From JBJENW01 sp051880395 (GTDB taxonomy: Bacteria > Bacillota > Clostridia > Lachnospirales > Lachnospiraceae), in contig JBJENW010000131.1 of the NCBI GenBank assembly GCA_051880395.1, forward strand, positions 1 through 15,341: a stretch of 15,341 bases of DNA. Direction: 5' to 3'. This document shows positions 6,453-13,456 of the stretch, in pieces. The translations under genes were made by a program, and so were the position numbers. How positions within the stretch are numbered: the first letter of the stretch is position 1; every line of letters starts with the position of its first letter. The notes beneath the pieces were generated by a model. That model was not told the DNA's origin, did not search any database, and saw nothing but the letters and a program-made list of their open reading frames with translations.

Positions 6453-7397
6453 TTAGCAGGAAAGTCCGCTGTGGTAGGACTGGTTTCCGAGGGCTGATAC
6501 AAGTGCGTTTTGCAGACCGGGAGTGTTTGGTGAGGTGCGCAGTGCAGAAAATTGTGCTGCATATTCGGTGTATTCGGTCTGTGCTTTTTGCATGAGATCG
6601 ACGAACGAGGCGTCGGATTTGATAGCGGTGTCCCAGGGATTACTCCATTTGTGGTGCGACAGATTCAGCGGGTCAATGTAAAACCGCAGCGTGTCACTTA
6701 AAATCAAAGGAGAGACAATTGGTCGGTGGAAGAGCTGTTCTTCTAATTGTCGAACGAACGATTTTTTCTTTCCGGTATTGTCGTGTAAAAAGCCGAGGAA
6801 AAATGGCATAAACCGCATTGCATGACGAATCCGTTTTGTGGAAAAACGGTATATTGGAAACGTGTGGTTATAGGCAAAAGTTGTCATCTTTGCAATGACC
6901 TCGCGTTCGGTGGCGGAGAGCAGGATTGCATTTTTGGCGTCAAAATGAGATGGCTTCATGCCGAGTTTTTTTTCTAAGAGCAATGCGTCGACATCACTTT
7001 CTAAGAACATGTGGTGCGGAAGATAATCGTTCCTTGTCGTATCTGTACCGGTGCGCGCATAGACATACGGGTGACAGTTGCGGTCTAAGACGTAATGCCC
7101 GATGTGGCCGAGCAGATATGCATCCGCGATCGCAAGCTCTTGCGTTTTTTTGAAAAGCGAGCGGGAGCGGAAAAACCAGGAAAATAACTCCTGCGTTTTT
7201 TGCTCATGTGCGGCGGAACCGGGATTTGGTGCGTTTTTAAGCAGATGTCCTGACAGATAATAGAAAAAGAAATCCGGTCCTTGCAGTCCATAATTGAAAA
7301 CATTGCGGTGTTCTGTGATCAGGTGCGTTAGATGCAGATCATCCAATTTCGAAATAAATTCTTGTCCAAATAAGTAATGAGTAACAAAACCAGGCAT
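6453..7397 (-). CDS. Zinc-dependent phospholipase C family protein
   Basis: A 314-aa protein of the Zn_dep_PLPC family, related to the clostridial alpha-toxin catalytic fold but without a signal peptide, so probably cytoplasmic. Candidate zinc ligands follow the family pattern: H7 in MPGFVTHYLFG, D42 in LQGPDFF, H64 in AHEQKT, H98 and H101 plus D105 and H109 in HIGHYVLDRNCHPY, and H128-H129, E133 and D135 in HHMFLESDVD. The start is placed at 7397 because AAAGGA lies eight bases upstream on the minus strand and homologues begin near MPGF-THY; an in-frame ATG at 7436 would add 13 residues without a good ribosome site. It is transcribed alone, and E3 directly follows its stop. Substrate unknown; such cytosolic members are common in Clostridia. 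Confidence 0.85.
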   Translation of the reverse strand: MPGFVTHYLFGQEFISKLDDLHLTHLITEHRNVFNYGLQGPDFFFYYLSGHLLKNAPNPGSAAHEQKTQELFSWFFRSRSLFKKTQELAIADAYLLGHIGHYVLDRNCHPYVYARTGTDTTRNDYLPHHMFLESDVDALLLEKKLGMKPSHFDAKNAILLSATEREVIAKMTTFAYNHTFPIYRFSTKRIRHAMRFMPFFLGFLHDNTGKKKSFVRQLEEQLFHRPIVSPLILSDTLRFYIDPLNLSHHKWSNPWDTAIKSDASFVDLMQKAQTEYTEYAAQFSALRTSPNTPGLQNALVSALGNQSYHSGLSC

Positions 7398-7499
7398 ATC
7401 ATTCATCCTTTCTTCAAATTCTGTGAGTGATTTCATTTATATTACTACGGCAGGAAAAGCCATAATATATAGTATAAAAGATTACAATTCTTATTATAA

Positions 7500-7619
7500 T
7501 ATACAAAAAAACAAAAGTGTATAACAAGTCAAACAAAATAAAAAAGTTGTTCCCAAGTACAAACAAAATCAAATATTTGTTTTCCATCGCAAACAGAATC
7601 AAAAAACTGTAACAGATCC
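7500..7619. repeat. Four inverted repeats at exact 30-bp spacing
   Basis: Within the 368-bp gap between the divergent Zn-PLC-like and radical SAM genes, three imperfect direct repeats start CAAACAAAAT/CAAACAGAAT at 7530, 7560 and 7590. Each contains an inverted repeat around an A-rich centre: AACAA/TTGTT (7532-7536, 7547-7551), AACAAA/TTTGTT (7562-7567, 7576-7581) and ACAG/CTGT (7593-7596, 7607-7610). A fourth, TATACA/TGTATA (7500-7505, 7518-7523), lies upstream. The centres fall at 7511.5, 7541.5, 7571.5 and 7601.5. A-tracts repeat at about the same interval, close to three helical turns, so bent DNA or cooperative regulator binding is plausible. No genes or other features are seen in the rest of the gap apart from the sites listed separately. 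Confidence 0.6.
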
Positions 7620-7644
7620 GTATACACATCAAACTGCTTGCATA

Positions 7645-7673
7645 TGTTCAAATAAGTGAAACGTGCATATACT
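7645..7673 (+). promoter_or_regulatory. Possible promoter of the radical SAM operon
   Basis: TATACT at 7668-7673 is a good -10. The hexamer 17 bp upstream, TGTTCA at 7645-7650, matches the -35 consensus at only three positions, so the promoter would be weak or activator-dependent; the phased repeats at 7500-7619 lie just upstream. The transcript would have a leader of about 85 nt. Confidence 0.35.
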
Positions 7674-7689
7674 AGAGGATAAGAAAAAA

Positions 7690-7779
7690 ATGTCGAAGAA
7701 ATGTACTCTCGAAATCAAATACAAAGAGATTCCGAGAGAACATAAAAATGAAACGGAGGGCTTTTATGGGAACTTTTAA
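7690..7779 (+). CDS. Possible 29-codon leader ORF before the radical SAM gene
   Basis: ATG at 7690 opens a frame reading MSKKCTLEIKYKEIPREHKN and nine more residues, ending with TAA at 7777-7779, 14 bp inside the radical SAM gene. AGAGGA at 7674-7679 is ten bases upstream, but it would lie at or before the predicted transcript start, so translation is doubtful. The arrangement resembles the better-supported leader ORF before the 7TM-HD-GYP gene. No similarity recognised. Confidence 0.2.
   Translation: MSKKCTLEIKYKEIPREHKNETEGFYGNF
7706..7738 (+). other. Hairpin in the leader of the radical SAM operon
   Basis: CTCTCGAAATC (7706-7716) pairs with GATTCCGAGAG (7728-7738) with one mismatch and an 11-nt loop. 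It ends 17 bases before the ribosome site at 7755. No T-run follows, so it is not a terminator; it could stabilise the message or tune translation. No known riboswitch was recognised. Confidence 0.4.
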
Positions 7780-9163
7780 ACAAAGCATAGAAAGAAAAGC
7801 ATTTGGCGCAGCTATTGATCTGGCACTGCATCGTATCAATAAGGATAGAGAAAAAGGATTGCTGGAAATTACGGATCTGGCAGAAAAGTTTATGGGAGAC
7901 AACTTTCAGAAAGAGTCGTATGAAAATGCCCGGGCAATGATCAAAGACCCGAATAATAAATGGATGCATTACATCAACCGTGTGCTTGATGAGACCGATG
8001 CGCATGTGGCAAAGATGACCGCATTAAACCTCGGCTATCAGGCAGCTTTTTACAGTACAAAGACAATCCGAAAAATGAGAGAAGTGTATGACTGTAACAT
8101 TCCGTGGTTGATTCTGATGGATCCGACAAGCGCCTGCAACCTGCATTGCACTGGCTGTTGGGCGGCAGAGTATGGCAATCGCCTGAATCTGTCTTTTGAA
8201 GATTTGGATAACATTGTTACACAGGGAAAAGAACTTGGTATTTACTTTTACATGATGACTGGAGGGGAACCTTTGGTACGAAAAGCAGATATTATTCGTC
8301 TTTGTGAAAAACATCAAGACGTCGCATTCCATGCATATACGAACGGAACTCTGGTCGATCAGGCATTCTGCGATGAGATGAAACGAGTCGGAAATCTTTC
8401 CTTGTCCATCAGCGTAGAGGGGTTCGAGGAGGCAAACGACGGGCGTCGTGGGGCAGGTGTCTTTCAGAAAGTAATGCATACAATGGATCTGTTACATAAA
8501 AACGGATTGATTTTTGGCGCATCTATCTGTTATACTCGTAATAACATAGAAACCGTTACATCAGACGCATTTTATGACCTTTTGATCGAAAAAGGATGTC
8601 GTTTTGCTTGGTATTTTCATTTGATGCCGGTAGGAATGAAAGCTGCACCAGAGCTGATGCCGACTGCCGAGCAGCGGGAATATATGTATCACAGGATCCG
8701 TGAAGTTCGTGGAAAGACAGGCGGAAAAGAAATCTATGTCATGGATTTCCAAAATGACGGCGAGTTCGTCGGCGGCTGTATCGCAGGTGGGCGAAATTAC
8801 TGCCATATCAACCCAAACGGCGATGTAGAGCCATGTGTCTTTATTCATTATTCCGGCGCAAATATTCATGATAAAAGCCTGTTAGAGTGCTTAAAACAGC
8901 CATTATTTATGGCATATCGTGACAGACAGCCATTTAATAAAAATATGTTGCGTCCATGTCCGATGCTGGAAAATCCGGAAATTTTACAGCAGATGGTGAA
9001 AGAAAGTGGTGCCCATTCCACGGACTTAGAGGCGGCAGAACCGGTCGAGCATCTCTGCGGCAAATGCATGGAATACGCAAAAGAGTGGGAAAAGACGGCG
9101 GAACGTCTGTGGGCAGAACATCCATACGAACAGAAAGGCTATGTGAACTATAAGAAAAAGTAG
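7766..9163 (+). CDS. Radical SAM enzyme with SPASM-like C-terminal cysteines
   Basis: A 465-aa radical S-adenosylmethionine protein. The cluster motif CNLHCTGC gives C124, C128 and C131, preceded by LMDPTSA; the GGEP motif is at 166-169. The C-terminal third has C338, C346 and C357 in CIAGGRNYCHINPNGDVEPC, then C398, C431 and C434, as expected for auxiliary iron-sulfur clusters of the SPASM/twitch type. An N-terminal helical region of about 100 residues precedes the barrel. GGAGGG at 7755-7760 is five bases before the ATG at 7766, which decides the start over the ATG at 7748. The reaction is not evident; there is no small precursor-peptide gene beside it, and the next gene is a lipid flippase-like protein, so a lipid or envelope substrate is inferred rather than a peptide. 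First gene of a three-gene operon. Confidence 0.85.
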   Translation: MGTFKQSIERKAFGAAIDLALHRINKDREKGLLEITDLAEKFMGDNFQKESYENARAMIKDPNNKWMHYINRVLDETDAHVAKMTALNLGYQAAFYSTKTIRKMREVYDCNIPWLILMDPTSACNLHCTGCWAAEYGNRLNLSFEDLDNIVTQGKELGIYFYMMTGGEPLVRKADIIRLCEKHQDVAFHAYTNGTLVDQAFCDEMKRVGNLSLSISVEGFEEANDGRRGAGVFQKVMHTMDLLHKNGLIFGASICYTRNNIETVTSDAFYDLLIEKGCRFAWYFHLMPVGMKAAPELMPTAEQREYMYHRIREVRGKTGGKEIYVMDFQNDGEFVGGCIAGGRNYCHINPNGDVEPCVFIHYSGANIHDKSLLECLKQPLFMAYRDRQPFNKNMLRPCPMLENPEILQQMVKESGAHSTDLEAAEPVEHLCGKCMEYAKEWEKTAERLWAEHPYEQKGYVNYKKK

Positions 9164-9177
9164 GAGGGATTTCCATC
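9162..9177 (+). promoter_or_regulatory. Strong ribosome site aimed at an ATC codon
   Basis: AGGAGGG (9162-9168), overlapping the radical SAM stop, is followed after six bases by ATC (9175-9177) in the frame of the flippase gene. Reading on from it gives a basic N-terminus, KKKKQTWKAVFT, before the first membrane helix. The spacing is ideal for initiation at 9175, while the first ATG of the frame (9214) has only a poor ribosome site. ATC may be a rare start codon or a mutated ATG. Confidence 0.6.
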
Positions 9178-9213
9178 AAAAAGAAAAAACAAACGTGGAA
9201 AGCAGTTTTTACC

Positions 9214-10194
9214 ATGATCCTCGTTGGTCTGATTCTATTTGTCTTTCGAAGCTCCGTTTTACCTGTATTAAAAGAACTGAAACAGACAGCTCCTTGGTGT
9301 ATCCTTGTGATCTGTCTGTCTTCTATGTTATACGGGTTTTTCGAAGGATGCGTGACGACCACGATGGCACGACAGTATCTGCCGGATTTTCAGCTTAGAG
9401 AAGGCGTTGCCTCAGCCTTTTATGTTTCTTTTTACCGGACAGCGACGTTAGGAAGCGGTGATTGGGTAGCAGGGATCCTATATATGCACGAAAAGGGGAT
9501 GAGTGCGGGAGAGGCGACCGGTATGGTAATGCTGCAATATATTTTTCACAAATGCGGCATAGCATTGCTGAGTATCGTTTTATTCATACTGCATTTTCCA
9601 TATATGAACCACTATTTTCATGATTATTTGGGCCTGCTGGCGGGGGCCTGCGTACTGACGGCATCTATCGCGATCGCACTGTTTTTGATCTGCTGTTCAA
9701 AAAAACTGCACGCAGGTCTTTTGACCCTGGCGCGAAAGCTGGATAAAAAAGGAAAACATACCAGTGCGTTGTCAAAATTGGAAGAAGAAAGCCGCCTGAT
9801 GGAGCAGGCAGCACAAATTTTTTTAAAAAAACCGAAATTAATTTGTAATATCACTTTAAAAATTCTCATAAAACTGGTATTCTGGTATGGAATACCATTT
9901 CTTGTGTGCATCACAAGCGGCAAATTGGATCTCGTCTCCTCACTGGCAGTCACATCAATGGCAGTCATGGTGGCAGCAGTCATTCCGGCACCGGCTGGAA
10001 TCGGTTCCACAGAGGTAGTGTTGACATTATTTTACAGCGCGATCCTTGGAACCGCGAAAGCAGGAAGCATTGCGCTCTTGTATCGATTTGCGACATTTGT
10101 ATTTCCGTTTTTTGTCGGAGGTGTGATCGTATTACTCAAAAAATGGCATTTAAAAAGTGAGAGGAAGAAATTAGACAGAGGAGTTACACAATGA
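9214..10194 (+). CDS. Flippase-like integral membrane protein (LPG synthase TM / YbhN family)
   Basis: A polytopic membrane protein resembling the UPF0104/YbhN and lysylphosphatidylglycerol synthase transmembrane domain, a group linked to lipid flipping or transfer. Family-like features are the EGCVTTTMARQYLP stretch near residue 46 and the late VIPAPAGIGSTEVVLTLFY segment, where the conserved P-x-P-G-G/I-x-G-x-x-E pattern lies. There is no catalytic synthetase domain, so it is the membrane part only. Listed from the first ATG (326 aa). The strong ribosome site at 9162 instead points to an ATC codon at 9175, which would add 13 residues and give the more natural basic N-terminus. Its stop overlaps the amidase start as ATGA. 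With a radical SAM enzyme upstream it may move or present a modified lipid (inference). Confidence 0.8.
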   Translation: MILVGLILFVFRSSVLPVLKELKQTAPWCILVICLSSMLYGFFEGCVTTTMARQYLPDFQLREGVASAFYVSFYRTATLGSGDWVAGILYMHEKGMSAGEATGMVMLQYIFHKCGIALLSIVLFILHFPYMNHYFHDYLGLLAGACVLTASIAIALFLICCSKKLHAGLLTLARKLDKKGKHTSALSKLEEESRLMEQAAQIFLKKPKLICNITLKILIKLVFWYGIPFLVCITSGKLDLVSSLAVTSMAVMVAAVIPAPAGIGSTEVVLTLFYSAILGTAKAGSIALLYRFATFVFPFFVGGVIVLLKKWHLKSERKKLDRGVTQ

Positions 10195-11402
10195 CAGAGC
10201 AGAATGGGAATAAGGATGAAAAGAGTAAAAGCTGGGAAGAATTACGCCAAAGCATTTTAGAAATTGAAGCAGCACCATATGGGGAAGTTCTTGCAGATTA
10301 TACACAGGAGCCGGCAATCAGTTTTGATTGGCAGGAAGAGATAAACAAAGAATTTCAAGAAGAAGAAAAAAAACAGGAAAAAAAACAAAAAAAACAGGCA
10401 GCCTTTGTGTTTCGCACAGATACAAAAACAAAACAAAAAATACAGCAGAATTTGGTAAAAACAGCCATCTGTGCAGCAGCGCTTTTATGTACGGTTGGTA
10501 TTTTAAAAGGCGTGACAGGCGTGGTACATGCAGCATATGTACAAAAACAGCCACAGACACAAAAAATCAGTATCAGTCAGAAGTTGGTACAGGCTGTGAA
10601 AGCGGCTCAGCAGAAAGAAATCGAAGAAAAACAGAAGGCGAGAAAGGAAGCGGAAAAGAAAACGATCGTACCAAAAGATTATACCGTGTGCATTGATGCC
10701 GGTCACGGTGGAAAAGACCGTGGCTGCAATGTGGGTAGCCGCGAGGAAGCCGAAGATACGTTGATTTTGGCAAAAAAACTGAAAAAACAATTGGAAGATG
10801 ACGGAGTAAAAGTCATCATGACACGTGATACGGATGAGTACATTACATTGCAGCAGCGTGTAGCGATCGCCAATGACGCAAAAGCAGACTATTTTGTTTC
10901 TCTCCATCGAAACCAGGGGGATGGAACAGGAGTAGAGACCTGGATCAGCAGTCAGCCGTCCGACGAGGCGAAGACACTTGGAGATAATATTCACGCAGGC
11001 ATCATAGATGTCGGTGTATCGAGGGACCGTGGTCTCAAACAGGGTAGTCAGTCCGGCGCCGGAAATTATTACGTCATTCGTTGCAGTCAGATGCCGGCCT
11101 GCATCATTGAGCTAGGATTTGTCAATCAGGCGGCAGATAATAAAAATTTTGATAATAAGGGTGATGCCTATGCAAAATCCATCGCAGAAGGTATCGAAAA
11201 GACAGCCAAGGCATTTGATCGGGACAAGCCTGCGGATGATTCCAAAAAGAAAAAAGAAGCCCAAAAAACAGCGGAAGCAGATAACAAACAAAAAGCAGAA
11301 ACCGTAGATGCGACAACCGTTGTGAAAACAGATTCCACTATGACCGAAGCGACGCAGACAACAATGAAAAAACAAAATTTTGATGCGCTGAGCGGAAAAT
11401 AG
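10191..11402 (+). CDS. Membrane-anchored N-acetylmuramoyl-L-alanine amidase (Amidase_3)
   Basis: A 403-aa cell-wall hydrolase that would cleave the bond between MurNAc and the stem peptide. Residues 1-87 are charged and cytoplasmic, with a Lys/Glu/Gln run at 56-69. One membrane helix follows at about 88-115, then a coiled linker (125-158), and the Amidase_3 domain from about 164 to 335. Zinc ligands are H172 in IDAGHGG, E186 in the SREEAED stretch and H239 in VSLHRN; the catalytic glutamate is E307 in CIIELGF. The C-terminal tail (about 336-403) is rich in Lys, Ala and Thr and probably disordered. The long cytoplasmic N-terminus is unusual for an amidase, since most have just a signal peptide, and could receive a signal from inside. 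Last gene of the operon. Confidence 0.88.
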   Translation: MTEQNGNKDEKSKSWEELRQSILEIEAAPYGEVLADYTQEPAISFDWQEEINKEFQEEEKKQEKKQKKQAAFVFRTDTKTKQKIQQNLVKTAICAAALLCTVGILKGVTGVVHAAYVQKQPQTQKISISQKLVQAVKAAQQKEIEEKQKARKEAEKKTIVPKDYTVCIDAGHGGKDRGCNVGSREEAEDTLILAKKLKKQLEDDGVKVIMTRDTDEYITLQQRVAIANDAKADYFVSLHRNQGDGTGVETWISSQPSDEAKTLGDNIHAGIIDVGVSRDRGLKQGSQSGAGNYYVIRCSQMPACIIELGFVNQAADNKNFDNKGDAYAKSIAEGIEKTAKAFDRDKPADDSKKKKEAQKTAEADNKQKAETVDATTVVKTDSTMTEATQTTMKKQNFDALSGK

Positions 11403-11437
11403 TATTGTAAAAAGAATATTTTGGAAAAGAGATTAAG

Positions 11438-11467
11438 AAAGAGATTGTGCTTTGGCACAATCTCTTT
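11438..11467 (+). terminator. Rho-independent terminator after the amidase operon
   Basis: AAAGAGATTGTGC (11438-11450) and GCACAATCTCTTT (11455-11467) form a perfect 13-bp stem with the loop TTTG. The final T residues form part of the stem and continue one base beyond it. It lies 36 bp after the stop at 11402. Confidence 0.8.
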
Positions 11468-11563
11468 TGGGCTATAATTGTTTGTTTTTTAAACTTTTCA
11501 GAAAAATATAGGACACCTGTGAATTCGTCAGAGAAATGTACCGATATATATTAGGAGAAAATT

Positions 11564-11638
11564 ATGTTTACTTGGATAAGTAACATAAGAAACGAAGGAA
11601 GTTTTACAGTTGCGAAGGAGCGGCAATATGAAAAATAA
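11564..11638 (+). CDS. 24-codon leader ORF overlapping the 7TM-HD-GYP gene
   Basis: ATG at 11564 has AGGAG at 11553-11557 with a six-base spacer, one of the best ribosome sites in the window. The frame reads MFTWISNIRNEGSFTVAKER then QYEK and stops with TAA at 11636-11638, 11 bp inside the HD-GYP gene. It contains the HD-GYP ribosome site (AAGGAG, 11615-11620), so translating ribosomes would pass over it and could couple or control the downstream gene. No homology recognised; it may act through translation rather than as a peptide. Confidence 0.5.
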   Translation: MFTWISNIRNEGSFTVAKERQYEK

Positions 11639-13415
11639 GGGAGAATGGATAGATAAAAGTATTGATATACTGTTTCATCTGATTGTTTGTGGAATACTTA
11701 GCTTATTGCTTATAGGATTTTTTGCGTTACCAAATGAGCGGCAGACAGATATATATAATTGTCAGGAGCTCGATACTGGCTGGTATCAATGTATGGAGGA
11801 TGGGAGAAAAAAAGAAATCATACTTCCGCAAACATGTCAGGTCAAACAGGGCGAGACATTGACATTGAGCAGAACACTTCCAAAAGATTTGGACATTACA
11901 AAAATGCCATGGATCTGTTTTCATTCCTCACTGCAGGATATGCAGATTTATATCGATGGAAAGCTGAGAGGAAGCTATAGCACAAAAACGACAAGACTCT
12001 GGGGAAAAAATAGTGTAAGTGCGTATTATTTTGTTCAGCTGAAACCCTCGGACCGGGGAAAAACGTTGGAGTTTTTGACAACTACAGATTCGAAAAAATA
12101 CAGTGGAAATATAAGTATGGTGTATGCGGGGACTGTTTTTGGTATTTATATAAATACGGAGAAGGAAAATGCTTTTGAGATCATAAGTGCGATTCTGCTG
12201 GTATTTCTCGCATTTGCTACAATTATCATGAGTAATTTTCTGAGAGTAAAATTGCATCGAAAAACATATCTGAGCTATCTGGGATGGACGGTGCTTCTGT
12301 TGGCCATCTGGATTCTCTCAGAATCTCCCATGCGTCAATTTTACTGTAAAAACATGTCACTTTTGGGAAATATGACACATTTGGCAGTTTATACGATGGC
12401 AATTCCGGTCTTTCTCTTTTACGATTATGTACAAAAACATCGATATGCAAAGGTGTATCGTCCGCTGCTTATAGCAGAGATCGTGTTTGCAGTGACGGCA
12501 GCGACACTTGAAATTACAGGGGTGACGGATTTTTCAGTATTGTTTTACATTGCACTGCTTATACATTTTGCAGGTGCAGTGTGTATCTTTGTTACTTTTT
12601 TTTCGGATGTCAAAAAGGGATATGCAAAGAATTACCGATTGATCGGGTTTGGTTTTTTAGGGTTTGTCATAGGTGTGTTTTCACAGATTGTATTGTACAT
12701 GCAAAAAACGCGTGTATTTCACGGAGTGGCACTTTGCATCGGAACCTTATTCTGGCTGGCAATGTCCGTGCTCTCTGTGATTCGCGACTATCTGCAATTG
12801 GAAAAAGAAAACGTGGAGAATCGCGTCAAGGCACAAAAACTCAGCTGGCAGGCGATGCAGACTTTGGTCCAGACCATCGAAGCGAAAGACACTTATACGA
12901 AGGGACATTCTACAAGAGTTGCCAAATATTCTGCCCTGTTAGCAGAAAAAATGGGGATGTCAGAAAAACAGCAAAAGGAGATTTATTATATGGGGATGCT
13001 GCATGACATCGGTAAGATCGGGATTGCGGACAATATCATTAATAAGCCGGGAAAACTGACAGATGAGGAGTATGCGGTGATAAAAACACATCCGGTCATC
13101 GGATATCAGATCTTAAAAAATATGGATGAGATCAAAGGAATCGAATATGGGGCAAGATGGCACCATGAACGGTATGATGGAAAAGGATATCCGGATGGAC
13201 TTGTGGGGGAACAGATTCCGATTTACGCAAGGATCATTGCGGTTGCGGATATGTATGATGCAATGACATCCAACCGAAGCTACCGAAAGGTGGTACCCCA
13301 AAAAGAGGTGCGTGCAGAAATTGTGCGTGTCAGTGGCAGTCAGCTTGATCCGCAGATCGCAGCGTGTATGCTGCAGTTGATCGATGAGGACACAGAGTAT
13401 CAGTTGCGTCAATAG
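11628..13415 (+). CDS. 7TM-sensor HD-GYP protein, probable cyclic-di-GMP phosphodiesterase
   Basis: A 595-aa membrane receptor. An N-terminal anchor helix (about 13-33) is followed by an external domain of roughly 140 residues that looks like a beta-rich 7TMR-DISM-type sensor, then seven membrane helices (about 177-400), a short coil and the HD-GYP domain (about 410-590). Metal and substrate residues are present: H459-D460 in LHDIGKIG, H512-H513 in WHHERYDGKG and G520-Y521-P522. It should hydrolyse cyclic di-GMP, lowering the second messenger in response to an outside ligand. AAGGAG at 11615-11620 is seven bases before the ATG at 11628, which favours this start over the TTG at 11610. It is preceded by the overlapping leader ORF. 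The ligand is unknown; 7TMR-DISM sensors often bind carbohydrates. Confidence 0.87.
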   Translation: MKNKGEWIDKSIDILFHLIVCGILSLLLIGFFALPNERQTDIYNCQELDTGWYQCMEDGRKKEIILPQTCQVKQGETLTLSRTLPKDLDITKMPWICFHSSLQDMQIYIDGKLRGSYSTKTTRLWGKNSVSAYYFVQLKPSDRGKTLEFLTTTDSKKYSGNISMVYAGTVFGIYINTEKENAFEIISAILLVFLAFATIIMSNFLRVKLHRKTYLSYLGWTVLLLAIWILSESPMRQFYCKNMSLLGNMTHLAVYTMAIPVFLFYDYVQKHRYAKVYRPLLIAEIVFAVTAATLEITGVTDFSVLFYIALLIHFAGAVCIFVTFFSDVKKGYAKNYRLIGFGFLGFVIGVFSQIVLYMQKTRVFHGVALCIGTLFWLAMSVLSVIRDYLQLEKENVENRVKAQKLSWQAMQTLVQTIEAKDTYTKGHSTRVAKYSALLAEKMGMSEKQQKEIYYMGMLHDIGKIGIADNIINKPGKLTDEEYAVIKTHPVIGYQILKNMDEIKGIEYGARWHHERYDGKGYPDGLVGEQIPIYARIIAVADMYDAMTSNRSYRKVVPQKEVRAEIVRVSGSQLDPQIAACMLQLIDEDTEYQLRQ

Positions 13416-13419
13416 AGAG

Positions 13420-13456
13420 AAAAAGACCGTGATGTAGAATACATCCCGGTCTTTTT
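13420..13456. terminator. Bidirectional terminator between the two HD-GYP genes
   Basis: AAAAAGACCG (13420-13429) pairs with CGGTCTTTTT (13447-13456), with GATGT (13431-13435) and ACATC (13441-13445) extending the stem. A T-run follows on the plus strand, and the 5-A run gives a T-run on the minus strand. The stop codon of the minus-strand gene (13457-13459) overlaps the plus-strand T-run. Confidence 0.85.

Noticed and set aside
7530..7619. 30-bp repeats as a degenerate CRISPR array
   Set aside because: The units abut directly with no spacers, are only partly alike and no cas gene is near.
7674..7765. Leader of the radical SAM operon as a riboswitch
   Set aside because: It contains one simple hairpin and no recognisable aptamer core or terminator/antiterminator choice.
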